A model generated the notes under the pieces. The model saw nothing but the letters and a program-made list of their open reading frames with translations. It ran no database searches and was not told where the DNA came from. Source: Candidatus Poribacteria bacterium (lineage in GTDB: Bacteria > Poribacteria > WGA-4E > WGA-3G). From it: 64,000 nucleotides of DNA. The stretch spans positions 1 through 64,000 of the forward strand of contig JAPPCZ010000086.1 of NCBI GenBank assembly GCA_028824685.1, read 5' to 3'. Both the position numbers and the translations under genes were made by a program. Positions 42,749-51,465 of this stretch are shown one piece after another; the first letter of the stretch is position 1, and every line of letters starts with the position of its first letter.

Positions 42749-45700
42749 TTACATACTGCTATGTGGGCTCCACTTTATCATATAATCAGGTGGCATTTCA
42801 TGGATAAACATAGACATAGAACGTTCACGGTCACCATAACGGTAGATAGTGGAAGATAGATAGAGTTGATCCTGTGCGCGAGTCATTCCCACGTAGAACA
42901 GGCGGCGTTCCTCCTCAATTTCTTCTTGTGTCATACCCTGTTTCCACATGGGGAAACTTCCCTCCTCCATGCCGATGATGATGACAACAGGAAATTCAGT
43001 GCCTTTCGCAGCGTGCAAGGTCATTAATGTTACCTGCTCAGTTTTATCATCCATTTCATCAAAATTGGTTAGCAATTTTTGGTAATCCAAGAAGTCGGAA
43101 AGACTATTTCCAAAACCGACCTTACCAAATTTCAACAAGAGGTTTCGGAACTTCGCTTTTGCTTCTATCCATTCTGTATCTTCACGGAAAATTGGTAAAT
43201 CGGATTGCTGCAACTGATTGATGAATTCTGCTGCTTGTTCTTTTTCTACGGAGTCAAAGGGAAGGTCGTCGGGGAAAGTGGCATGATGTGCTTTGACAAA
43301 TCGTTTTGCAGCATTTAGAAATGCGCTCACTTCGTTCAAGTCATTGCTTTTGTCAGGGACATCTACTTTAGAAAGCATACCAACTCCAACGAGTGGCAGA
43401 AATTCTGTGAGCGATTTCACCTCACGTTTTTGTAAATCAATCCTTATCAATTCTTTGAAGATTAGTCTATTGGTTTCAACATCTTCCATCGCTCTGTGTA
43501 AACGTCCATGTTCAATCCCAAATTTTTCAGCGAGTGCCTCAATTCCACGACGTTGACGAGGTAAAAGTTTGCGTGCCGTAACAAGTGTATCGTAGGATGG
43601 ATTTGGTAAATTCCTTTTTAGATATGTCTGTAAGTCACGTTCAAGAATCGGGTTATCATACCGAGCGACATTGTGTCCAATTAGGATACGATCCTGAATG
43701 AAACTACAAAATTCTGGGAGAACTATTTCAATACTCGGTTCATCCTTGACATCCTCTGGACTAATTCCGTGAATCCTTGTGACTGCCTTGGGGATGTATC
43801 CTCCGGGTGGTCTTACCAATCGTTGAAAACTTTCAATTTCATTACCAATAGCATTGAGACGTTTCGCGGCAATTTCAACGATGTCTGCCTTTTTGGGATT
43901 GACACCTGTGGTTTCCAAGTCGTAGATAACCATATCTGCCATGTTTGGTGTTTCAAAACGGCTCAGTAGGCGTTGAAATAGTTTAAGCGCAGCAATACTC
44001 CGCACGCCCTCTGATCGTAGTTGAATCAAACCTGTCGCTTCAGAGGAGACGGTGCCGATAAGAATTGTTCGTGCTGTCCCGCTTTCTCCAAGTTGAGCAA
44101 AGTCTCCGATGAGTAGATTTACTGCGTTTGGATTTAGTATTGGTTCACTTCTGCTGAGACCTGAAGTCGTAGGTTGCGAACCTTGTACCTCAACATTTGA
44201 TTCTTTAGGTAAAAATTGGATTTGCACATTTTTATTTAGATAGGTCTTTAACGTTTGATGGATAATCTCCGCAGCACAGTATTCATCAATTCCGTAGTTT
44301 GCTATAATCTGAATCGATTCACCTCGGTCAAGTGCACTATAAAGTACATCTTGTGCAAGTGCCAGATTCTGCATCTGTGGTTGTACTTCAATGACCGACA
44401 ATTCTTTGGCACGGTAGGGAGAACGGAATAGTTCTAATCGGGCAAAGAGTTTTTGCACGATTATATCAATTGTTTCTCCGTGAATATTTTCGTTCAATGC
44501 ATCAAGTTGTTCCCAAAATCGGTGGATATTTCGGCGCGTTAAGGGTCCGACATCCTCTGGATATTCTTCAATATTCTTCAAAAGCTCTGCCAACGTTAGT
44601 TCTTTGCGTTGTGCTAACCACTTCAGGCGAACCCAAGTCAAATCGTCAATCCGTTTTTCAGGAAAATTGATAGCGTATTCAAGGTCGCGCGGGAGTTGCC
44701 ATTGGACAAAACAGAGATAGGAGAGAATACCTTTGAGATTTTCATCATCAAAGGAATTAGTCGCTCTAATCCGCTGAAATTCAATGCCGGTTCTTAGTAA
44801 CTCTTCTTCTAAAACATCTGCGAGTCTATGCGTCCGGTAAAAAACTGCAATATCACGATAAGAAAAATTACGTTGCTTCACCAAGTTTCGGATGATCTTG
44901 ATAATATTCCGTGCCTCTTCAGAGGGAGTGCCGAATGTATAGTGATAGATATTCCGCCCCTCATCCTTATGGGTTATGAGGGTATGCTGTTGCTGCCGTA
45001 GCGGGTTTCTCGCGATAACCTCCTGCGCAGCGTGTAAGATCGTTTCACTACACCGATAGTGGTCATCTAATGTAACAACTTGTGGATCAAAATCAGTTTT
45101 GAAATTGTCAATATACTCTGGATTTGATCCGCGCCAGCTGTAGATAGATTGATCCGCATCTGCAACAACCATCAAATTGTGTTCTGGAGAAGCACAGAGC
45201 AGTTGTAGGAGGCGATATTGGATGTTGTTGACATCGTGATATTCGTCAACGAGGATATGGGAGATGGTTTGATGGTATTCCTGCTGCACCTCTGGTGCTT
45301 GTTCAAACAGTGTCACCGTTTTTAGGAGGAGGTCGTCAAAATCGAGGGCATTGTACTCAACGAGTTTGTTCTGATAGAGTTTGACTGCATTTTCAACATT
45401 GGTTTCCACATCAGGATCGTCTATTTCAATGAGAACATCTGGATCAATGAATAGGTTATCTGTTTCGTTGTCAAGTTTGCATTTTGCATCGCTGATGATA
45501 TTCCGTAGTCGCCATGGCGGGTAGTTGTCCGAATTTAGATTGAGTTCGTTGACGACTTCCAATAATATTTCGTCTTGGATTTCTTGATCAAAGATAGCAA
45601 AGTTTTCGCTCAATCCAATATGGTGGGCATGCTCTCGAAGAACCTTGACACAAAAGGCGTGGAAGGTGCTGACTTTGATGTTAGAACCGTGCGGTTCACC

Positions 45701-45925
45701 AATTTCGTTATTGACGCGATCGCGCATCTCTTGTGCGGCTTTATTGGTGAAGGTGATCGCAAGGATGCTTTCCGGTTTGATTCCATGTTGGCGAATGAGG
45801 TAGGCGATACGGTGGGTGATGACTTTTGTCTTGCCAGTGCCGGGTCCTGCAATAACAAGCATAGGACCGTCTTTGTGGATTACTGCCTCTACCTGTTTTT
45901 GATTCAAATCATGGAGCATGTTCAT
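42749..45925 (-). CDS. UvrD-type helicase with inserted DnaQ-like exonuclease
   Basis: The 1058-residue protein is a superfamily 1A helicase. Motif I GPGTGKTKVITHRIAYL lies near residue 30, followed by motif Ia ITFTNKAAQEM, motif II ILVDEYHDVN, motif III ADADQSIYSWRG, motif IV YRTHRLA, and much later motif V LMTLHAAKGTEFPVV (~966) and motif VI RRLFYVGMTRAQDQLYLS. Between motifs IV and V, at about 661-825, sits a complete DEDDh exonuclease: VIYDLETTGV (DxE), IGHNVARYDN (H-N-x-x-x-D) and HRAMEDVETN (HxxxxD). The helicase 2A domain is therefore interrupted by a 3'-5' exonuclease. It probably unwinds and trims DNA in repair. The ATG at 45925 has a weak ribosome binding site. Confidence 0.92.
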   Translation of the reverse strand: MNMLHDLNQKQVEAVIHKDGPMLVIAGPGTGKTKVITHRIAYLIRQHGIKPESILAITFTNKAAQEMRDRVNNEIGEPHGSNIKVSTFHAFCVKVLREHAHHIGLSENFAIFDQEIQDEILLEVVNELNLNSDNYPPWRLRNIISDAKCKLDNETDNLFIDPDVLIEIDDPDVETNVENAVKLYQNKLVEYNALDFDDLLLKTVTLFEQAPEVQQEYHQTISHILVDEYHDVNNIQYRLLQLLCASPEHNLMVVADADQSIYSWRGSNPEYIDNFKTDFDPQVVTLDDHYRCSETILHAAQEVIARNPLRQQQHTLITHKDEGRNIYHYTFGTPSEEARNIIKIIRNLVKQRNFSYRDIAVFYRTHRLADVLEEELLRTGIEFQRIRATNSFDDENLKGILSYLCFVQWQLPRDLEYAINFPEKRIDDLTWVRLKWLAQRKELTLAELLKNIEEYPEDVGPLTRRNIHRFWEQLDALNENIHGETIDIIVQKLFARLELFRSPYRAKELSVIEVQPQMQNLALAQDVLYSALDRGESIQIIANYGIDEYCAAEIIHQTLKTYLNKNVQIQFLPKESNVEVQGSQPTTSGLSRSEPILNPNAVNLLIGDFAQLGESGTARTILIGTVSSEATGLIQLRSEGVRSIAALKLFQRLLSRFETPNMADMVIYDLETTGVNPKKADIVEIAAKRLNAIGNEIESFQRLVRPPGGYIPKAVTRIHGISPEDVKDEPSIEIVLPEFCSFIQDRILIGHNVARYDNPILERDLQTYLKRNLPNPSYDTLVTARKLLPRQRRGIEALAEKFGIEHGRLHRAMEDVETNRLIFKELIRIDLQKREVKSLTEFLPLVGVGMLSKVDVPDKSNDLNEVSAFLNAAKRFVKAHHATFPDDLPFDSVEKEQAAEFINQLQQSDLPIFREDTEWIEAKAKFRNLLLKFGKVGFGNSLSDFLDYQKLLTNFDEMDDKTEQVTLMTLHAAKGTEFPVVIIIGMEEGSFPMWKQGMTQEEIEEERRLFYVGMTRAQDQLYLSSTIYRYGDRERSMSMFIHEMPPDYMIKWSPHSSM

Positions 45926-46140
45926 CTCTATCGCCCAGTGTTTTTTAGAAGAAATTATGTTGTTTTTAATGTTGAATGTGACACAGTACTACGCTACGTC
46001 GGGTTATACAAAAAGCCAATTTTACGAATGTTAGTATATCTTATTTAACAGGAAAATACAAGTATATTGTCAACAAAGATAGTACTATATAATAGGGTTA
46101 TTCAGTTTTAAGAATAATCGGTTAATAGGTTTTACTGAGA

Positions 46141-46272
46141 GTTTATATTGTAGGTCCAAATCAACGCTATGAATGCCTTTTGGCATTCAGCGGGTTGAGT
46201 TTACGAAACCCGACATGATCGCACTGTCACACTAAGATTGTCGGGTTTCGCTTGGCTCTACCCGACCTACGA
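46141..46272. repeat. Family D inserted in a REP, plus a second REP
   Basis: GTAGGTC at 46150-46156 is followed by a 35-bp family D hairpin (46157-46191) and then GGGTTGAGTTTACGAAACCC plus GAC, which is the rest of a family A REP. A second, intact REP lies at 46240-46272 (GTCGGGTTTCGCTTGGCTCT then ACCCGACCTACG). The rest of 45926-46390 is AT-rich with nothing recognisable. Confidence 0.88.
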
Positions 46273-46390
46273 TAAAATCAAATCATTAACGTATGTGATA
46301 AAATGCCTCAGAAATATGGAAAACTGAATAATCCTGTACTATTAACCTTCAGTTTACTCGTTTTGGTTAAGTAGTCGTGACTTGAAAATA

Positions 46391-47464
46391 TCAATCAACA
46401 AGATAGTCCTTAAGTTCTTCTAATACGACCGTTGCATATCCACCTGCGGGCAAGGTAAAACGGAGGCGTAACCCCATATCAACGGATTTAACCTGATGTA
46501 ATTCCATTTGCATGCGTAGCGGACGACGCGTTCCCGGTAACCGAATTCCTGCTACTTTGCGAAATGCCTCAAATTTTACCCCTTCTGTATCAAGTAGTTC
46601 CACCTCTAATGTGTGTGCTTCACGAGTAGGTTGCCGCATCTTGTAGCCGAAGATAGGACCGGATGGACTAATCTCAAATGCATCTGCGCGCGGTTGTTCC
46701 ACGGAAGCATTTTCAATAAGGAACGGTGCTCCGTTGCTGTGCTTCATTGCAATATCACCGTCCCAAAGTTGCCTCAAATTTGGCATTCGCTTCTCCAAAA
46801 CACAATTAAACAAAGATGCCTGATATGCGGATAAATATAATTTTCGTAGTCGATGTGGAATACAGGCAACTGCCTTTTCCAATGATCCTTGTACTTTCGC
46901 CCGTTCTATGCGTTTTGCCAGTTCACTGAATTGTGTAGTCTCGTCCGAAAGCACGTAATGTAGTGCTTCTTCCCACTCACCTTTCATCAATGCTTTGCCT
47001 ATCAGATGTGAGTCATGCTTATTGCCAAACCGTTGCGCGCCGAACCGATTCGGCACTCCATCAGTTGCTAACTGCGCCATATTTTTTTCAATAACTGGTA
47101 ACGCTGTCTGTGAAACATCACGCAATGTGATCTCAAACCTATTGCCGCGAAGATGTCCTACACGCAATTTATGTGTATGCCGTTCTGCCCACAAAATCTC
47201 AATTTTCGGCAATTCTAACTTCAAAACCTGTTCAGGTGGAACACCTTCCACAGATAACACTTGTGTTGTGACGGCTTGTTTATCTTTTAGTCCAGCATAT
47301 CCAAAATTTCTGGAGTTCACTTGCAATGCGCGTGCGATTTGATTAATTGCTTCTAACGTGCTGAGATTCCGTTTTCGTATTGCAAAATATGTGTGCGTGC
47401 CTACCCGTGAAGGTTCATAAAGTGGTAGTTCTTCAACAATGAAATCATCTGGTGCAAATCTCAT
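46391..47464 (-). CDS. truD: tRNA pseudouridine(13) synthase TruD
   Basis: The 357-residue enzyme isomerises U13 of tRNA to pseudouridine. Its markers are PDDFIVEELPLYEPS at the N-terminus, GYAGLKDKQAVTTQ with the catalytic Asp, LRGNRFEITLRDV, and PNRFGAQRFG. The TRUD insertion domain lies between about 150 and 300, and the length agrees with the family. AGAGGAAAAT precedes the ATG, and a strong promoter stands only ~20 bp upstream. Confidence 0.95.
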   Translation of the reverse strand: MRFAPDDFIVEELPLYEPSRVGTHTYFAIRKRNLSTLEAINQIARALQVNSRNFGYAGLKDKQAVTTQVLSVEGVPPEQVLKLELPKIEILWAERHTHKLRVGHLRGNRFEITLRDVSQTALPVIEKNMAQLATDGVPNRFGAQRFGNKHDSHLIGKALMKGEWEEALHYVLSDETTQFSELAKRIERAKVQGSLEKAVACIPHRLRKLYLSAYQASLFNCVLEKRMPNLRQLWDGDIAMKHSNGAPFLIENASVEQPRADAFEISPSGPIFGYKMRQPTREAHTLEVELLDTEGVKFEAFRKVAGIRLPGTRRPLRMQMELHQVKSVDMGLRLRFTLPAGGYATVVLEELKDYLVD

Positions 47465-47482
47465 CTATTTTCCTCTGTCTTA

Positions 47483-47511
47483 ATTGTAAAAGGGGGACTT
47501 CTATCTGTCAA
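47483..47511 (-). promoter_or_regulatory. truD promoter
   Basis: On the minus strand: TTGACA (47506-47511), a 17-bp spacer, TACAAT (47483-47488). This predicts a very short leader of about 12 nt that contains just the ribosome binding site. Confidence 0.75.
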
Positions 47512-47579
47512 GTTTTGCAATTAAGGTTGTTATACCATTTCTATTAATTATTGTCTTATTTTAAGGTTATTCTGATTGT

Positions 47580-47866
47580 AATGTCTTAGGACACAAACTA
47601 AAAGTTTGTGCTACAAAAAGAGACATTATATGTTAGAAATGGTATTAGATCTCTATATTTCCGATTGTTTATTCAATGTGTCTCTTCTGTAGGAGCGAGT
47701 TCCAGCTTGCGACCATGTTCAAAATGTTGAGGAAAACACAAATATTGAATGGCCCGCGGCAATAGATGTATAAAGTTGTGACAATTTCTGAATCGCGGAT
47801 TTGCGCAGATTTCACAGATTTCTCGGATTTAGGTGATGTCGCGAGCTGGAGCTCGCTCCTACAGAA
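47580..47866. repeat. Inverted family B copies and a hairpin repeat
   Basis: CACAAACTAAAAGTTTGTGC at about 47592-47611 is a short palindrome of another dispersed family. Family B copies lie in inverse orientation at about 47689-47714 (GTAGGAGCGAGTTCCAGC then TTGCGACC) and 47838-47863 (GTCGCGAGCTGGAGCTCGCT then CCTAC), about 150 bp apart. Between them is a GGATTT-rich stretch (GCGGATTTGCGCAGATTTCA). Confidence 0.7.
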
Positions 47867-47906
47867 GAAATCAGATGAACGGTTCTAAACAGTGATTTGA
47901 TTGCCC

Positions 47907-47935
47907 TTGACATTCCCCTCTGAATATGCTAAATT
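47907..47935 (+). promoter_or_regulatory. mutL promoter
   Basis: TTGACA at 47907-47912, a 17-bp spacer and TAAATT at 47930-47935, with TGC directly before the -10 (extended -10, as at guaB). The start codon of mutL is about 60 bp downstream. Confidence 0.65.
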
Positions 47936-47993
47936 AAACGCATCAATTTAATATAATAGATATAGTTCACGTGAAAAAATAAGGTAAACACAC

Positions 47994-49874
47994 ATGCCAA
48001 AAATTAAAATACTCTCAGCAGATGTGGCAAATAAAATTGCCGCGGGCGAAGTCGTTGAACGCCCCGCGTCTGTCGTCAAGGAACTCGTAGAAAACGCGAT
48101 AGATGCTGAAAGCACAAGTATCCGAGTTGAAATTCGAGCGGGTGGAAAACGACTCATCCGCGTCTCCGATAATGGCAGCGGCATGGAACGCGAGGATGCT
48201 CTCCTTGCTTTAGAACGCCACGCTACAAGTAAAGTGAGCCGCATTGAAGACCTTGAAAAAATCCATACTTTCGGATTTCGTGGGGAGGCGTTGGCAAGTA
48301 TTGCCTCTGTATCGCAATTTGAACTCCTCACCCGCACTGCTGATGCCATTCAGGGAACAAAAATTAACGTTGAGGGCGGCGTTTTCCGTTCGGTTGAAGA
48401 GAGCGGGTGTTCACCCGGTACACATATATCCATTAACAATCTCTTTCATAATGTGCCTGCACGTCTCAAGTTTCTCAAAACTGACACGACTGAGATCAAC
48501 CATATCATAAAGCAGGTAACGTGGGCTGCGTTAGCACATCCGAAAATACATTTTTCACTATCACATAATGGCAAATCAATTTTGGATGTGCGTGCTTGTG
48601 ATTCTAACCTTGAACGTGCCCGCCTCCTGTATGGCAAAGAATTTGCCGATAATCTCATAGAATTTGATGAGGAACTACCAGATTTTAAACTCTCTGGTCT
48701 GCTTGGAAAACCTGATTTCACGAAGCCGAACCGTGAATATCAACTCTTTTTTATGAATCAGCGACCCATCCGCAGTCAAATGCTCGGCGCTGCACTAAAA
48801 GAGGCACTCGGTGCAACTATTCAGAAGGATCGGCAGGCGGTCGCCTTACTCTTCCTTACACTTGAACCTGATACTGTTGATGTGAACGTACATCCCGCAA
48901 AAATAGAGGTGCGGTTTCGCAATGAACGGACGATTTTTAGTGGTATTGTCAGAATGATTCGTAACGTCATTCACAAAGAGAAGTTTATTCCGAAGATTGA
49001 AACTCAGCCTACATCTACTGAAGAAGTTGAAGTAGAAAATAAAACGCCCCGTACACCACAACAAATCCCTACGCCACAACCCCGACCACAACCGACTTTT
49101 TCCACAGGTAAAACAGTAGAACCCATTGAGACACCACAGCAAGAAGATGTCCCAATGGAAAAAGTTGAGACTGAAACGCTTAATACACAACCTACAGTGG
49201 ACGAAGACATCAAACCTACTCCTGAAGTTCCCAGAACTGTTGTGCAACCTCCACAACAAGCGATACCTGAAGGGGCGATGCTTAAATTGCTTGATTTTGA
49301 GAATGTTGAACTGAAGGCGAACCTATTTAAGACCTATATTGTTGCTGAGGGAGAAGATAAAATCTTCTTCATTGATCAACACGTCGCTGCTGAGCGGGTG
49401 CTTTATGAACGTTTCGTCAATCAGATGAAAACTGACGGTATCCCGGTGCAAATATTACTGCTGCCTGTTACGCTTGAAGCTACACCGCAACAAGTTGCTA
49501 TTCTCAAAGTCCACGAGGAAATTTTCAAGAAAATCGGGTTTGAGTTAGAAGAATTCGGTGCAAACACTATACTTATTCGGGCAATCCCAGCACCATTGCC
49601 AACCCGAACTGCTGCGCAGACTGTTACCGACTTGCTTGACAAGCTCCCCGAACAACCGCATACCGAGATTGAGTTGCCCGAAGCACTTGATAATGCTTTG
49701 GTAACGCTCGCTTGCCGCTCTGCTGTGAAAGCTGGTGACACATTGGACACCAAAGAGATGATTAACCTCATTCGTGAGTTGTCTGAGGCGAAACACCCGT
49801 TCAATTGTCCACATTCAAGACCTATCATCATTGAAATGGGGCGGGATGAATTGGAACGCCGGTTCCATCGGTAA
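47994..49874 (+). CDS. mutL: DNA mismatch repair protein MutL
   Basis: The 626-residue protein has all GHKL ATPase motifs: ELVENAIDAEST, VSDNGSGM, RHATSKV and GFRGEALASI. A Pro/Thr/Gln-rich linker runs from ~335 to 430, and a C-terminal endonuclease domain follows. The metal motif is DQHVAAERVLYE (DQHxxxE), supported by ACRSAVKAG and NCPHSRP. It should therefore be a nicking MutL of the type used in bacteria without MutH. It works with MutS, encoded 8.6 kb downstream. The ATG at 47994 follows AAGGT. Confidence 0.96.
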   Translation: MPKIKILSADVANKIAAGEVVERPASVVKELVENAIDAESTSIRVEIRAGGKRLIRVSDNGSGMEREDALLALERHATSKVSRIEDLEKIHTFGFRGEALASIASVSQFELLTRTADAIQGTKINVEGGVFRSVEESGCSPGTHISINNLFHNVPARLKFLKTDTTEINHIIKQVTWAALAHPKIHFSLSHNGKSILDVRACDSNLERARLLYGKEFADNLIEFDEELPDFKLSGLLGKPDFTKPNREYQLFFMNQRPIRSQMLGAALKEALGATIQKDRQAVALLFLTLEPDTVDVNVHPAKIEVRFRNERTIFSGIVRMIRNVIHKEKFIPKIETQPTSTEEVEVENKTPRTPQQIPTPQPRPQPTFSTGKTVEPIETPQQEDVPMEKVETETLNTQPTVDEDIKPTPEVPRTVVQPPQQAIPEGAMLKLLDFENVELKANLFKTYIVAEGEDKIFFIDQHVAAERVLYERFVNQMKTDGIPVQILLLPVTLEATPQQVAILKVHEEIFKKIGFELEEFGANTILIRAIPAPLPTRTAAQTVTDLLDKLPEQPHTEIELPEALDNALVTLACRSAVKAGDTLDTKEMINLIRELSEAKHPFNCPHSRPIIIEMGRDELERRFHR

Positions 49875-50006
49875 ATTAAGGCTACAGTTATCAGTATTAC
49901 AAATATATGTCATTTGGTGGTTGTTGTGTTCAAGACTGTTTAGAGGTCCGGCAGTTTTTGTATCATTATTTGGTTAAAACCCTCAAATCTCAAATAGGAA
50001 AATAAA

Positions 50007-50693
50007 ATGATTAAACCTTTTTTTGCTGTTTGTTCTTTTTTTACGGTTTACGCCTTATTGACAAATTTCAGCGGTATCCCGATTGACCACGATCACGCGC
50101 TCGTGTTTATTATCAGACACGAGGAGGGTGTCAGTAATGTTAACACTTATGCTGGTATCACTCAGAAAAAATGGGAGATATGGCGTAGCAAACAGGGTGA
50201 TATCCGCCATCTACCCAGATATGTTGGAATGCTTGCAGGTGACCCCAAACTCCATCCTTTAAAAGACCCGGAAGCCAATATAACTGTCATCAAACGTTTC
50301 TATTATGACTCTCTGCATAAATGGCACGCGTGGGACATCCACCCAGCACTCCAGCTGATTTATGCTGATTTCGTTACATTAGTTGGACGCGAAGCGGTAA
50401 AGGAGATACAGAAACTCGTAGGAGTTGAAGCGGACGGTATGTGGGGTGATGCCACTGCAAAAGCCGTCAAAATATTCAATGTTGACCTTGAAGCAAAACG
50501 TTCTCAGAATCCTGGCTACGCGTGGCAGATATTCCTCCGTTTTGATGCCCAAAAACGTGACGTTTTCCAATCGTTAGCAAAAAAGAATCCAGAGAAATAC
50601 GCGAGTCACCTCCAGAGCTGGCTCAAACGTTCGGATGACTTGAAAACCTACATGCAACCCATTTTGACAGGAAAAAATAATGGAAAAGGCTAA
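50007..50693 (+). CDS. GH108-like muramidase with peptidoglycan-binding region
   Basis: The 228-residue protein has an N-terminal hydrophobic segment (FFAVCSFFTVYALLTNF). A GH108/secretory-muramidase-like domain follows: the catalytic Glu is probably in IIRHEEGVSN, followed by TYAGITQKKW and FYYDSLHKWHAW. A C-terminal part resembles PG_binding_3: DFVTLVGREAVKEIQ then GVEADGMWGDATAKAV. The expected action is hydrolysis of peptidoglycan glycan strands. Such genes are common in phages, but no holin or phage gene is adjacent. It lies 132 bp after mutL. Confidence 0.78.
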   Translation: MIKPFFAVCSFFTVYALLTNFSGIPIDHDHALVFIIRHEEGVSNVNTYAGITQKKWEIWRSKQGDIRHLPRYVGMLAGDPKLHPLKDPEANITVIKRFYYDSLHKWHAWDIHPALQLIYADFVTLVGREAVKEIQKLVGVEADGMWGDATAKAVKIFNVDLEAKRSQNPGYAWQIFLRFDAQKRDVFQSLAKKNPEKYASHLQSWLKRSDDLKTYMQPILTGKNNGKG

Positions 50694-50741
50694 GGTAGGG
50701 ATAGAATAATACCATTTCTATACGATAATATTACATTATTT

Positions 50742-51300
50742 CGTAGGTCGGGTAGAAGCGGTAGCGAAACCCGACTTTTTATAGCATCATATGTCCAAAT
50801 CAACGCCAAATGCGCCAAATCAAGAAATCAACGGTATGAGCAGAATCAACGCCGAATGCGCTTGGCTGAATGCGCGTATGGCATTCAGCATGATTCGGCG
50901 CCTGTAGGCGTTCCCCCAAATCAACGCTACAAATGCCATTTAGGCATTCCCCGTATGGTATTCGCCATGATTCCCCGTATGGCATTTGTCGGGTTTCGTT
51001 CCTCAACCCGACCTACAATATATTATGACAATTTGTCAATTAGAAATAGTATAACAACCCAATAACTTTTTGTGATACCTTATATTGCAGATCAATTATA
51101 GTAAAACCCACAATTACCTCGCCAGCATAAGTGTATAAATAATTCTAAAATCTAACTTTGAAAATTTCAATCCGCGCAATCCAGCCATTTCGTTAAAAAC
51201 CAATATTTTATAGTGGAAACCATAATTACTTGCACACGATTGTAGCGTAACCTGTTAGGTTGCGTACACTCTGCACAAGCTGGAAAGTTTGTGCTACGGC
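50742..51300. repeat. Cluster of REP and family D repeats before sigma gene
   Basis: A REP at 50742-50777 (GTAGGTCGGGTAGAAGCGGT then AGCGAAACCCGAC) is followed by a dense run of family D hairpins at about 50796-50985. The last one runs directly into another REP (GTCGGGTTTCGTTCCTCAAC then CCGACCTAC) at 50988-51018. A further palindrome (GCACAAGCTGGAAAGTTTGT then GC) lies near 51275. From 51020 to 51465 the rest is AT-rich with no clear promoter. Confidence 0.75.
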
Positions 51301-51465
51301 ACAGTCCAATAGGTCGGTTTAAGTCCTACAGACCAAAAGTGTGCATATATTTTGTATTTCACTATAATTACAATTTTCAGAATTATGCGACCGTTTTGCT
51401 CACAACCCGCGTCATTATATATAGAAGGATGACTGAATTTGGTTATCTCTTCTTGGAGGTGTCTG

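Noticed and set aside
42603..42785. 60-codon plus-strand frame in the repeat cluster after 42.6 kb
   Set aside because: It is made largely of family D repeat sequence and overlaps the helicase gene end; no coding evidence.
449..50693. One prophage joining the terminase and the GH108-like muramidase
   Set aside because: They are about 48 kb apart with ordinary metabolic and repair genes between and no structural phage genes.
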